Assembly (NCBI GenBank): GCA_031841125.1
Contig: CM063109.1
Span: forward strand, 7,168,321-7,232,320
Reading direction: 5' to 3'
Length of the DNA stretch: 64,000 bases
DNA from: Acanthococcus lagerstroemiae
Taxonomy: Eukaryota; Arthropoda; Insecta; Hemiptera; Eriococcidae
Part shown: positions 29,901 to 42,000 of the stretch, one piece after another
How the letters are laid out: each line of letters begins with the position of its first letter
How positions within the stretch are numbered: position 1 is the first letter of the stretch
Made by a program: the position numbers and the translations under genes
The notes under the pieces: model-generated
What the model was told of the DNA's origin: nothing
Databases searched by the model: none
The model's input: only the letters and a program-made list of their open reading frames with translations

Positions 29901-30477
29901 GTGGTCACCTACTCAGTTCTTTCGACATTTGAAAATTCCTTCATGTCTATTGAGGAATCCACAGACATTTTGGTTATCACATACCGATTTTATAAATCAA
30001 CAAGCGAAAGAGAGAGGTAAATGATTTTCAAACTCTGTCCACGTAAGATCCCATTTTTTCCAACTTATGCAAATTATCAAACAAAAAAAAACCCTCCTTG
30101 GTTGGCTAGTGGGTGTTCCAAATTGACCAGCTTTCACTCACGAGGGATGATTTTGTCATCAGATCAATACCCAGGGTAAGCCCCTACTCCCATGGACACT
30201 ATTCTTTGTATTACCAATAACAGACATTTTGTTCTATGAATGTGAAAAAAACTGCAGTTGAGTAAACGGAATATACCGAGGTTACAGACAGGACAAACTA
30301 CAGCGCAATTATGATAATTGAAAACTGTTGAATTGATGGTTGTTAAATGTACTCGTACTGGTATATGTGGACACAGGTGTGTTATTACAATGGAAATTTT
30401 ATTAATTGAAATTCATTCTAGAACTGACTTGCCCATTTCTAATTTCTTCAACTCGAGGAGTCGACTTGGTATTAAAA
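26972..30477. other. Intergenic DNA upstream of the peptidase gene
   Basis: No gene recognised. Poly-G or poly-C runs lie at about 27508, 27736 and 29137. The 138-codon frame at 28381-28797 and the 130-codon frame at 27001-27393 have no family resemblance. Related blocks (TCTTCGAAATTGAGCT / CCTTCGAAATTGAGCT) recur at about 29355 and 29773. The promoter of the peptidase gene should lie near the right end, but no core element is distinctive. Confidence 0.5.
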
Positions 30478-30513
30478 ATGTTGGTGATTGTTGTTCTATT
30501 TTTTAACATCGTA
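30478..30513 (+). CDS. PREP: First coding exon of the peptidase: hydrophobic leader
   Basis: ATG in AAAAATG context, twelve codons [12 protein letters not shown], then donor GTAAGT. It joins in phase 0 to ILPEKLIC at 30853 (acceptor TTTCTAG). Together they form a continuous hydrophobic core of about 13 residues followed by a charged stretch, as in a signal peptide. Assignment rests on the ATG, the strong donor and the frame match, not on homology, because the leader is not conserved. Confidence 0.6.
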
Positions 30514-33500
30514 GTAAGTCTTTTTCGATTTTCTATGAAGATCTTACCCCCTCGTATTCATTAAATGGTTTCTTGTAAAATATCTTCTTGAACAGTGGGC
30601 CTCCCAATGGCTCTGTTCGCTCTACGCTTATCGTTCGGTCATTTCTTATACGTGACCCCATGTCAGTGTTCAACTGTTACGAATTATGAAACCATCCTAG
30701 GTGCTATAATGATCAAATCAAGCCAAAGCTTCTCAACGACTTGTATCAGTTCAGTAGAGTAGACTGTACTACTATGTATGACATTTATTTTCCAGATGTT
30801 GATATAAAAGTGCCATATTTATTAAGAGATTTGTATATTTTCTCATTTCTAGATATTGCCAGAGAAATTAATCTGCCATACGAAAATCACATACCCTACG
30901 CCAGAACGAACTGATGCTGAAAACACGTACTTCGGTTTCACAGTAAGAATAATCACCCTGTTGCTTTTTCAAGTTTGATATACCTACCGAAGTTCTGTAG
31001 GATTTTCTCAGTTATGAAATTCCAGGTGAAGGACCCTTATCAATGGATGGAGAACGCGATCACGTATGAGACAAAAAAATTCATGTACGATGAAAACGCA
31101 ATCACTTTACCATTTTTGCATAGCTGTCCTGACCGTCAGGATATAATTTCTGTTTTAACTGAACGGTGGAATTACTCAAAATTTACTGCTCCTGAACAGC
31201 ATGGAGATAAATTCGTGTTTGTCAAAAATGCTGATATTAGTAGCGAAAGGTAGCTAATATTTTCTTGTGTGAATGTATTTCAAAGTATTATTTACTCTGC
31301 TGGTTGACAAATGAACTTTGCTCCCGAGCCCCTATTTAGTGTAAGTAATCTGTGTTGTGTTTAGTGTTCTGTACATACAAGATTCATTAGAGACACAGCC
31401 AAGAGTCTTACTTGATGCAAGAACGTTGAGTCCAGATGGATCAGTATCCTTGCAGGAGTATGGATTTTCTGAAGATGGTCTCATTTTTGCTTATGCTGTG
31501 AGCAACAAGGGGTCCGACTGGCGTACTGTTCGCTTTAAACACATATACAAAGGTATGAAATATTGCGTGTCATCTACGTACATGGAGGGTGTCTCATTAA
31601 GAGACCCGCAGTAAGTTACCACAGAGTAGATACCTGGTAGACTACCTATAGTATATATTTTGAATGCAGAAGTAAACTTTCATACAAACATAGGTCAATA
31701 GTTTCATAATTATTGAGCAAATTTTTCCACAAGATTGTGGCGATGAGGCGGGGTGCCCGATGCGCAATCAATTACCTTAGTTACCTGCGGAAAAGTTACC
31801 CATATTTAGTTCATATATGTATATGTAGGCATCCATGCTTGCTGTCAAATACAGGTTGGGCCAAAAGTTAGTATCGGGAAAACCCATTTTCCTAATGCTT
31901 TTTATATGGTGAAAATGGGTTTTCCCGATACTAACTTTTGGCCCACCCTGTATATTGCGGATTTCTCAAGTCCTGTAAAAGAAAAAATGGTAACGTCGGT
32001 AAGAGTTGGGGCATAGGTGTACAATCGATTTTCGAGGAATTTCTAGCCCAAGAACATGCGGATAATTAATAAAAAGACATTCTAATACCGATGATCTTAC
32101 CGACAAATTATAGTTTGATTATATTTTTATCCATGCTCTAACTCTTTAACGTTGATGGAAGCGATGTATAGGGTATGTGTGAAGATTTATGTAAATAGGT
32201 ACCTACCTGTTATATTTTTGTTTAGGCGACATATACCAAGAGACACTGGAGAAACTGAAATTCACCGATGTAAAACAATGGACTCATGATAATAAAGGAC
32301 TTTTCTATGCTGTACGTCATCAAATAAGTATATCTACTTTTTTTTTTTTTACGTATGAAATTGAGGAGAGATACAATAGGATTGAAAAACATAGTAGTGC
32401 AGAATCCAAAATTTAACATTCACAAAGTTCTGTGTAAGTGATATTAAACCTAATATAATGATGCAAATAACGGCATAAAAACATCACAAGTGAGATGACA
32501 TAGTATAGGTAGATATTGAAAACTGAAAGTGAGGTGAAACTTATGGTATCTGAGTACTACTTTTCTTGTGTTACCACTTAACCTATTACCTACAAATATC
32601 TTGTGCTCCGCATGAGAATACCCTCTCAAGATTTTTGTGCCTATACCTCACCTTACCTATCTGTTTAAAATTGTTCATAATTCTCATTAAATAGGTACTT
32701 ATAGTCCGTTCCAGATAAGAGTATCAAAAACTCTGAGACAGACCACTGACTAATACGTTCAAGAGTTCAATTTTGCAACCAATCAGGTATCATCACTTCC
32801 TGAGAACGTGCGCTGCGTCTTTAACGCATTCAGTGTGAATTTCTTACATCTCCCTTTTCCCCGGTGATACCGCCACGTCTATGGGTTTTTGATACTGTTA
32901 TCTGGAACGGACTATAGTTAGGTATTTTTGAGAATAAAAGTGAATAGCAAATGAGCGCCATCTTATACATACATTAGTCGAGGAAGTACAGTGGTTATAA
33001 CAGAGGTTATGAACATATAACTATTAGACATATACCTACTCATTTGTCAAAATACGTGCCTACCAAACCGCTCGTATACTGACGGTGGATAGACTATAAT
33101 GTACAACGAACAAAAAAATAGAGAGCTTTACAAATATGTAACGAACACTTATACCTAGCTGTAATATTTTTTTGGGACACTCTGTAGAAGAACACCCATT
33201 ATACTCGGCAAATGACATCGCTGAGGCCGCAGTGGTTGTTGTTCTATAGAACACGTGCTAATACAGCTGTGTTTTGTATACAAGTCTGAAACATTGCATT
33301 CTTTCCCAGGTTAGGTATAACAACGCGATTATAATGAGTATAATTACCTCTAATTTATCTATCATCAGCTATTGTTAGTTCTTATAGTCTTACATTTGTA
33401 CGATATTTCAATTTAAATTTCAGGGATATCTTGATCAAAATGCAGAGCTAGATGAACAGCAGCAGCAAAAGATATACTATCATTATTTAGGCACAGAACA

Positions 33501-36500
33501 AACTCAGGATGTTATTGTTGCTGAATTTCCAGATAAACCTGACCATCTAGTGTAAGTATCATAGAGCTATCTTCAATGTTCACGTAGATGGTACCTACTG
33601 ATATGTACATAGACTCTGGTTTAATATTTAATATCTGGTGTTCATTTTCTAGAGCTCCAACAGTGAGTGAAGATGGCAAATACTTACTTGTTTCCACCTA
33701 CTTGTTGGGTGGTAATTCTTTATATTTCTGTGATTTAACTAAAACTAACGGTGAAATTACGGGAAAACTGGAGCTAACTACTGTCGTAGAATCAACGGAA
33801 TACAACTTGAGTGTGAGTACATAGAGGTGCTATACCTGTTCTTATATGTATAGGCAGATACAGTTGCATATTATTCCAGAAAAATGTAGGTACTTATCTA
33901 TGTACTAATCATAGAAAATTGATATGTCGACATATCTAAATCAAAATACCTATTACAACTTTATATTTTTTAACAGTATGTAACCAATATCGATTCAAAA
34001 TTTATCTTTATCACCAACCAAGATGCCCCTAATTCTAAAGTAATCATAATTGATTTCAACGACCTGGATGCTAAGAAATGGAAAACACTGATCGAAGAGC
34101 ATCCCTCAGATGCACTGCATTGGGCGGTGGCAGTTTATCACGATTATTTGGTTGTGAACTACATCCATAATGTTAAAGTAAACCTTTCACTTCTATCTAT
34201 ATACATGTGCTTAATCATATTGTAGGGTGTATAATTATATGACCAACCAATAGATCCGCTATTTTATGTACAATTTGCATTTCTAGGTGTAGGAAATATA
34301 TATAAATTATATTAAAATCATACTACTGGAATATAGGTACGAATAAGTGCCTATACCTACCATCAATTTTTCCATATTCATCCATCTTTACGTAATATTA
34401 TATAGATACTTAGAGACACACGAGTTAGTGTCTACCTACTGTGTATCTAACACTTCATATTTATAGGCAAACAGTTACTCGTATATTGCCTTTTCTTTTA
34501 CTGATTATAGTATTCGCATGGTAACTAAAAGTAGGTAAGTATAACTTAATGAAATAATTATTTTGAATTCTTATGTTGACCAGCATTTAATGCAGCTCCG
34601 TTCAATCGAAACAGGGGAACTGGTTTATACGTTTCCGTTAAACATGCATTCTGTAGAACACTTTTCGGGTAAAATAAATTCAGAACACATATTCTATTCG
34701 CTTACGTCGTTTTTGACTGCAGGCATTGTTTACCACGTTGATTTATCAGAACAACCGATAAAACCAAAGGTAGAGTACCTACAATATTTGAGTTACTCAT
34801 ATATAAACTTAGTCTGTAATTATATATAGTAAAGCTACATAAACTTTCAAGCACAAATACGTACCTACTAAAAAATTACCAGAGCAATATAATGAAAACA
34901 TTAGGTATGTCATATAATTTTTGATCTTGAAGATAAAGTACATCATTTCTGCCACAGGTGATTAGAGAAGTACAAGTGCCTAATTTTGATCCCAGCCTGT
35001 TTGTTACCGAACAGATCTTTTATAAAAGCAAAGATGGGACCAGCATTCCAATGTTTCTTATACACAAAAAGGTAACCAACCCTACATTACGCAACTTTTC
35101 GTCATTATGGAATTTCTTGCCTGACTTAACGATAGTAGCCATATGTCAGAAAAAGAAACTTTTTAGGCAGAAGGTATAGCAAAATCTGATGGTGTAACTC
35201 GTACTGAGACTTGGTTACCAGCCATTAACGACAGGCCTTTATATGGAGGCACCCGTTCTCACTACATTATTCCATGATTACAGGATTTCAAGAAGAACGG
35301 TCAAAGCCGTTGTGTATTATACTCGTATGGTGCCTTCGGTGACAGCAATTTACCCCAATTCACTGTTGACGTATCATTCATCATTGACAAGCTGAATGCG
35401 GTGTATGCAATAGCGAATGTCAGGGGAGGAGGGTAATGACAGCTGTGTTCATTTTTAATACTAACATCATTCATTCTTGTATTATTTTCTTGCAAATCTA
35501 CTGATTCGATTTGTTTCAGCGAGTATGGAGGAAAGTGGCAGCAGGCCGGTGCCACGGAGCATAAACAGAATTCGTTTGATGATTTTAATGCAGCAGCCGA
35601 GTATTTGATACAGCACAAGTTCACCAGTCCGCAATTTTTGGCTAGTAATGGCGCATCGGCTGGGGGTCTTCTTGTGGCTGCATGTGCTAATCAGCGACCC
35701 GAACTTTACGGCGCTGTGTTGCCAGTAGTAGGGTATGTACAAATACACGGATAGTGGATATTTAAATGAGATCTTACAGTTTCTTTTCAGTTTCGAGCAG
35801 AAAATGATAATATGGTAGTATGAGCTACCCAGAAGCTCTATATTACAGGGATACAAGTCACTCTTTCAGGAGATATCAGAAAGTTGCAGTACCTACCCAA
35901 TTACTGATGCTGGTCTTGTTGTAGTAAATGAGGTTATTCATTGCCATTACAAATTTTTCTCCACCGTATTGGCGATTATCGTTTTACACATTTGCAAGTG
36001 TTAAAGATATGTATTTTCTCTCTAACTAATCCGAGTCTTATGGCAGTGTGTATGATATGCTGAGATATCAATACTTCACAGCTGGCAATACCTGGGTGAC
36101 TGAATATGGCTCATCTGAAGATGACGAAGCAACATTTAAAACTCTTTATGCCTATTCTCCGCTACATAATATCCCAAAATTAGGCGATAAATGCGTTCAG
36201 GTAAAGCTTCAGTATCAGCGTCCGCAAAGTTTACCACAAAATGATATAATCTTTGAGTACCTACTAACTGCGATGGTCTTACAATTTGCAGTATCCGGCC
36301 ACATTTATTGTAACTGGCGATCACGATGACCGAGTTGTACCAGCACATGCTTTGAAGTTTGCTGCAGAATTGCAGTATAAATTGGGAAATGACCCTCGTC
36401 AAGTAAGCGCTAAAACCTCGTAGGATCTTTTTATTAATGTTTTTAAATCTCTAACGGTGTATATGAGAAGAGCAGAGAGACTGCAATAATAACACCTGAA

Positions 36501-37317
36501 CGTTAAATTCGACTCAGTCTTGATCAATAAAACACACTGATACTAACATAACTGATTTGGTCCTAGACGAGACCGTTGCTGCTATGGATACAAAGAAATG
36601 TTGGTCATTCAGGCGCTCAAACGAAATCTGGATGGGTAAAGAAATCAAATATTTGTACTTTATTTATTCCTTATAATTTATTCTTATTGCGTCACTGAGC
36701 CAGCGTGATTAATTTTGAAGGAAACAGAGTTATCAGAATACTGTTTTCATAAAAATCTACCCAATAATAATAACTGTTTCGTTCATCCATATGATATTTT
36801 TTTGACTTTTTATTTTAGGAAAATATATATATTTTTTTCTTTCTTTGTAGAGATCTTAATCTTTCTATGATAATACTGCTCTGTTTTCAGCTCCCCTCCC
36901 CTGGAAATTCACTTCGAAGACCGATGAACTCTGCTGTTTTACAAGAAAGGGATACTTAAGTCATGTTTTGACGATTTTTGGATTATTTACGATTCTATAT
37001 AATAGCACTTTTCACATAAAATCGACTGGTAACACTGATATTACAACACATGTTGCATGCGGAATTGTGTAATATCAGTGTTACCAGTCGATTCGACGTG
37101 AAAAGTGCTAAATTGTAAATAATCAGAAAATCGTCAAAATATATTATGACTTATCCCCTTCTTGTAAAACAGAGTTCCTATAGTTAAGCTAAATAATAAT
37201 TGATCCTCATTTTCCTTACAGGTTCGAGAACTGACGAACAGATATTGTTTTCTAATAAAAACGTTAGATTTTCAATTTCAACGTTACGTTCCAGAATCTA
37301 CCTACATATATAATTAA
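30478..37317 (+). CDS. PREP: Prolyl oligopeptidase (prolyl endopeptidase, S9A) with N-terminal signal-like leader, complete, 16 coding exons
   Basis: Serine peptidase cleaving short peptides after proline. Exons: 30478-30513, 30853-30942, 31026-31249, 31365-31552, 32226-32311, 33424-33551, 33653-33812, 33977-34177, 34584-34769, 34958-35071, 35284-35432, 35520-35732, 36047-36200, 36292-36402, 36567-36635, 37222-37317. All are GT-AG, frames join, total 734 aa (human PREP 710). Order: leader [13 protein letters not shown]-terminal hydrolase segment ([15 protein letters not shown]), seven-bladed propeller (e.g. [28 protein letters not shown]), C-terminal hydrolase. By alignment with human: Ser567 in NGASAGG (S554), Asp655 and Arg657 in DHDDRVVP (D641, R643), His694 in NVGHSGA (H680), oxyanion Tyr486 (Y473), S1 pocket Phe489, Trp608, Tyr612 (F476, W595, Y599). 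Proline specificity is therefore expected. The ATG sits in an AAAATG context. The leader, absent from cytosolic PREPs, suggests secretion; exon 1 is the least certain exon. Confidence 0.93.
31755..31801. repeat. Fragment of the CCCGATGCGCAAT repeat family
   Basis: CCCGATGCGCAATCAATTACC and TGCGGAAAAGTTACC match the ends of the element at 52079-52299 (reverse complement). A 47-bp relic in peptidase intron 4. Confidence 0.55.
31850..31952. mobile_element. Near-perfect hairpin MITE in peptidase intron 4 (mariner-like ends)
   Basis: TA-flanked, ends ACAGGTTGGGCCAAAAGTTA / TAACTTTTGGCCCACCCTGT. Arms of about 42 nt are nearly identical and the loop is about 19 nt. Total 103 bp. The end motif and TA duplication suggest a Tc1/mariner-type source. 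Transcribed with the gene, it would form a pre-miRNA-like stem. Confidence 0.85.
32700..32916. mobile_element. MITE in peptidase intron 5, TATAGTCCGTTCC ends
   Basis: The left end TATAGTCCGTTCCAGATAA and the right end TTATCTGGAACGGACTATA are inverted, continuing inward as GTATCAAAAAC / GTTTTTGATAC. 217 bp, no frame. Confidence 0.8.
36926..37177. mobile_element. Foldback MITE in the last peptidase intron, arms of about 110 nt
   Basis: Ends GAACTCTG.TGTTTTACAAGAA and its mirror. Inner blocks GCACTTTTCAC, ATCGACTGGTAACACTGATA and TTACA are mirrored around a short centre near 37050. The intron's true acceptor (TTCCTTACAG) lies 44 nt to the right. No transposase frame. Confidence 0.85.
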
Positions 37318-39077
37318 GAGTGTATAGATTTAGATCTACTTTTTATTACGTTCATAACATTATGTAAATGATATTATGTGAAGAAAGAAAGTGCAGTAGT
37401 ATGTACTCATAAAGGATATGAGGAACATTACACCACTGAAATGATATTATTTTATTGGACCATTTATTTAAGTATACTCGTATTTTTAATACGCATCAAG
37501 TGTGCTTATGACAATAGGTATTTTTGATAACACTATTATATATATGTTAATTTCATTTAATTGGAATTCGGTTACTTATTTGCCTACAATCCCACCTAAC
37601 AATATATAATATATTTATATATCAGCGCTCATTGCAGTTTTATTTGTGATAAACAGTGCCGAGTGGGTAAAAGAGGAAGTGGTGTCCATGTTTGCCGCTT
37701 GGCGGATTAGGCTTGACACTTCACGCCTCGGGGTGGGGCTCTTCTTTTCAAATTGCACTAATTCCAGGCCCGATATCAGAATATTCTTATATGGGTAGAT
37801 TTCAGTGTGTAAAAAAATAAATATTTTTTGAACAGTCATTAGGTAGGGGGATTATTCCCCAAGAAACCCCCCTTAAAACCGGCTATAACTAATTCCTCTT
37901 CTTCCACATATGAATAATAAATGAGTGTGCCGCAATTTAAATTGACTAGAAATTGGTGTGTGCAATATCTTTACACTGGCCAAATGTAATCCGCCAGTGA
38001 ATTATAAGAAGAAAATCGTCTTCAAATGGCGATTATCAGAGGCAGCGCCTAGGGCAGCTGTCCAGTTTTTCCCTATGGGACATCTGGCTCTGGTAATAAA
38101 ATCGATTGAAGACCCTATATTAATTATAATACAAACGATGCAATAAACTTTTTCGAGGATCAAGTTCATTGTTTTAATCTGGACCAGGAAGTTTCACCCC
38201 CTGACTGCTTCCTGGCTTAACCTTCAAGCCAGTACTCACGTCGGGCTTCGTTCGGTCCACGTGCTTCGAATTCTATTACAGTCGATGTTATTTAGCCAGT
38301 TTGTCTTTCTGTATATCTGCCTCAAATTCGTGTATTTTTTCCTACTGGGTGAGGTGGGAATCAAGTTTTGTTTTTATGTACATCTTCAGCTTATTATCTC
38401 TGTTCTGAAACTGTACCTAGCTCTTTACAGATTTGCGGCACTTTGATCAGTCTTGTCGCTCTATATTGTCCGGATATTCCATGCAGCAGTTCAGTTTCAT
38501 ACTTCTCAGTTTCTGGCGTACGGCGCCCTTGGAAGTAGCCCCCACCAGGATGTTCAAATAGGATTAGTATACCACCGGAGATTTTTACCTCTGGAAGCTC
38601 ATGTGGATGCCCCTTTAAGATGAACAACGAAAAGGTTTCCCGCACGGTGGAACACTATGCGGGATTTGGGCGAGCGGTCTATGAGTAACACAGTAATGTT
38701 TGTTACGATATCAGAACATATTGTAGGACTGTAAGTAGAATAACATTTTTTGTAATCCTTGATTACCGATTTTAGGATATCACGTAGACAAAATCGACAC
38801 GTCCGTCATTGACGTATACTTTTAAAACTCATATTTCGGTATTACCTGAATTCCACAATAATTAAATTACTTTAAATCAATAAGCGATTGAACGCTTTTA
38901 CAATAACTATAAAATTATACGAACATAATTACAAAGACTTGGAGATTATAAATAAATACCTATGTAGTAATTCATATTAAACAATTAAAATTATTCGTAA
39001 AAAATTGACGAGACATAGTAATCGTAATATTTGGTAAATATGATAGGTTTTGTCTTATTAGATTTTAATTACAATTT
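37318..39077. other. Convergent intergenic region between the peptidase and Lsd-1 genes
   Basis: Both genes end toward this 1.76 kb stretch. AATAAA at about 37816 is a candidate polyadenylation signal for the peptidase, 500 nt after its stop; none nearer was seen. The minus-strand open frame at 38394-38645 (83 codons, containing GHPHELPEVK and LFEHPGGGYFQGR) is not recognised; it has no splice context or homology I can support. The rest is AT-rich. Confidence 0.5.
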
Positions 39078-42000
39078 TTAATTATTAGCCGTGAGACCGC
39101 CGTTTTCAGAAGGCGTTGGTGACTTAGGTTCGGTATGCTTCGTATTTTTCGATGAGTGCGTTCCGGAGTGCGAACTACCAGATTTGATCTGTAGTGGTAC
39201 TTTAACTTCCCCGGACGAGATCACAAGCGGCTGCAAAAGAAAAACTGAAATTAGTATACACATTCTATTGTAACTTTGATTGCTAAGAGTCATTAATAAT
39301 GCTCGCAGTTTTTGGTTTTATGAATTATCAACCGTAAACTTCTGTGTAAATTCCTTGCTTCAATAATGCAAATCTATTCGACGATGTATGTCCCGAGATT
39401 CAGGAAAACATGATAGACTCCCATATGCACCCACATAATATGTGTGCAATAAATTATTTTGGAACTGAACTGAGAGCTTGGTACAGATTACATACTCGTA
39501 TGTGTTTGACAGACGGCCTTAAAGTCAGAAACCGATAAGTCCATTTTAGTCGAAAATGCGTTTTTTAGCGGATTCTGGAATTCTGGCGGAGGGCGTTGGG
39601 GATCGAACGCCGCAAACAGCATTGCTCTATCTCTATTCCTTCTTATGTTCTAAGCGATTTAGTGTCAATTTAGTGTTTACAGATTTTGCAAAAACAAGAG
39701 TCAGCCAAACGTAGCAAAAACCGATAAGTTTCTCGTTGTTCTCCCTTCTTCCTCTTCCTACGCTCTTATTATGTTGGAGCGCTATAGATACAAGTAGGGT
39801 CATACGCCATTTTGGATCCAAAAGCGCCCGTCGATGCCGAATTGACTAGGCGGTACGCTCTGCATAGTCGGATCCGGCATCGACGGGCGCTTTTGGATCC
39901 AAAATGGCGTATGTCACCACTCGTGTATTCTAGCGCTTTAATTATGTTATTATGATTGTGATCGGCGCGACTATGTTTACACCTGGTAGAGGAAGGTTCA
40001 ACCTATAAAATAAGCACTTGATACAAACTGTAATTCATGAAGCGCGCTGTTGGTACAGTTTTTTTTGTCTCCTGAAAAATTAGGTTTTTGGACTTACCGG
40101 TACTGATTTTGAGGTCGTCTATATTAAGGATACAGAAACAGCAGAATAAAATTTTCCTCTACGATTCATCGAGTAAAAATAAGAAGCAGTTTCTATTTCT
40201 GTGGACGATTGAAGTCTTCCTACAATATTGTGTGAATCAATTAGCTTCCCTCCCAGCTTTGCAAATATAAAATTCCCCCCTATGAACAGATGAACACTAC
40301 ACCGCAGAATAGCGGAATCAAAGACCCTCTGCTCCTGTTGTAGGTACTCTGCAGAGAGTTTCCTAAGAACCCAGATAGTTCTGCAATCGTTCTCAAATAA
40401 TCAGCACTTATAACAGACAATGAGCAGATGAGTATAACACTCGTGAGCACTGACTTTGATTAAGCTGATGAACTGATCGAAAATGTCATGTATCGCGTGC
40501 TTGAGGATCTCAGCGTGGCGTTTTATGCCCTTAGTCGAAAGATTTAAACTCTGAAAGCATAAAACACATAATTCTATAAGTTGTACTGCGTCACTATGAG
40601 TATTTCATCGAGCAGTGTTTGCTATTTTTACATATTTATTGTTAGCGTGCCCCTTGAGGGAAACGTAAAAATATCGCGCAGTTAAAAAGAGGGGACACAT
40701 AGGCACTGAAGTATAGACAGAAATGTGGACATTCCTTTTTGTTGTGACGTTGTATATCGGGATTGTAAGTTTACAGACTTTGTACCATAACTAGACAGAA
40801 ATTATTTATTAAATAGATTAAGAGAATTCAAGCAGAGACGCTGACATGAATGTACAGATGGAATATTGACTTAACATTGAATGAACATGTTATGCGGTTA
40901 GCGCCAAGTTCTTTTGAATCTTTGTATATGTTACGATTAATGTGGTTAATTCGGTCAATGTCGTGAATGACCGATGGATGACCGTTATTAATCATGAACA
41001 TGGTAATAACGCGAATGACCAATATTAAAGGAGGAAGATGGCGTCAACAGGCTGACCAGATATATGAAGGGTAAAGAATCAAAAATCACATTTGCCATTT
41101 TACTTCAAGGACGCAAATAGGTTAAATACTGCACACGGGCGCAGGAATATCTTTGCTGCGCCTGTGAATGTGCGATATGTATACGTAACATATTCCACGT
41201 TCATAGGCGCAGCAAAGATATTCCTGTAACCCGTGTACAGTATTTTGCCTATTTGCACCCTTGAAGTAAAATGGCAAAAGTGAGTTTTGATTCTGTACCC
41301 TTCATATATACTCTTTCTAAGAGTATTATATTACCCGTTGAAGATTTTCCCACTAAAAACATGAAAATCTAGTTGCGCTGCGTACACGTATTAGAGTGGA
41401 AATGCCACTACGACCTTTTGTCTTTTCAAAGAAAACGCACGCGCATGGAATGCGAATGTCAGTGGCGCTACGCCGACGACGTATCTTTACTACCACTCTT
41501 GCATCTAACCCCGTTTTATATACAGAGCTCATCAATGTAGTAGTGGAAGTGGTTTTCCGAATGCGTTCCACTTGGATACGCACATCAAAATCTTCAACGG
41601 GTTATTCTCTTTTTTTCATGAAAAAATAGAGAACTCTCTCTTTTTCTTAAAACCGTCAATGATTCGTCGATTTGTACTCTTTCTCTTTCTTTTGAAAAAA
41701 GTTAAGTTTTATCTATGTGTATTTTATGTATTTTAATGCCATATTTTCTTTTTTACTTGGTACCATTTTACGAAGGAAAAATGTTAGAACATGTTCGTCT
41801 GCCGTTTCTACAAAAATTTTCAACTGTACTCTTTTTATTCTGAAAACATCTGGTCAACCTGCGTCAAGAGCCGGTAGATCACGTCATTTGCTAGCTACGC
41901 GGGTCACCAACATTCATGAATTACAATACCACAATCTACATCCGCTGATGATTCTCTATATCTTCCTCCTTATCATAAATGTACACAAGCTTTGTCCATT

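Noticed and set aside
36892..36959. Alternative last peptidase exon after TTTTCAG at 36891
   Set aside because: It reads [20 protein letters not shown] and stops, with no likeness to the PREP C-terminus. The exon at 37222 gives [20 protein letters not shown], which aligns with the family end.
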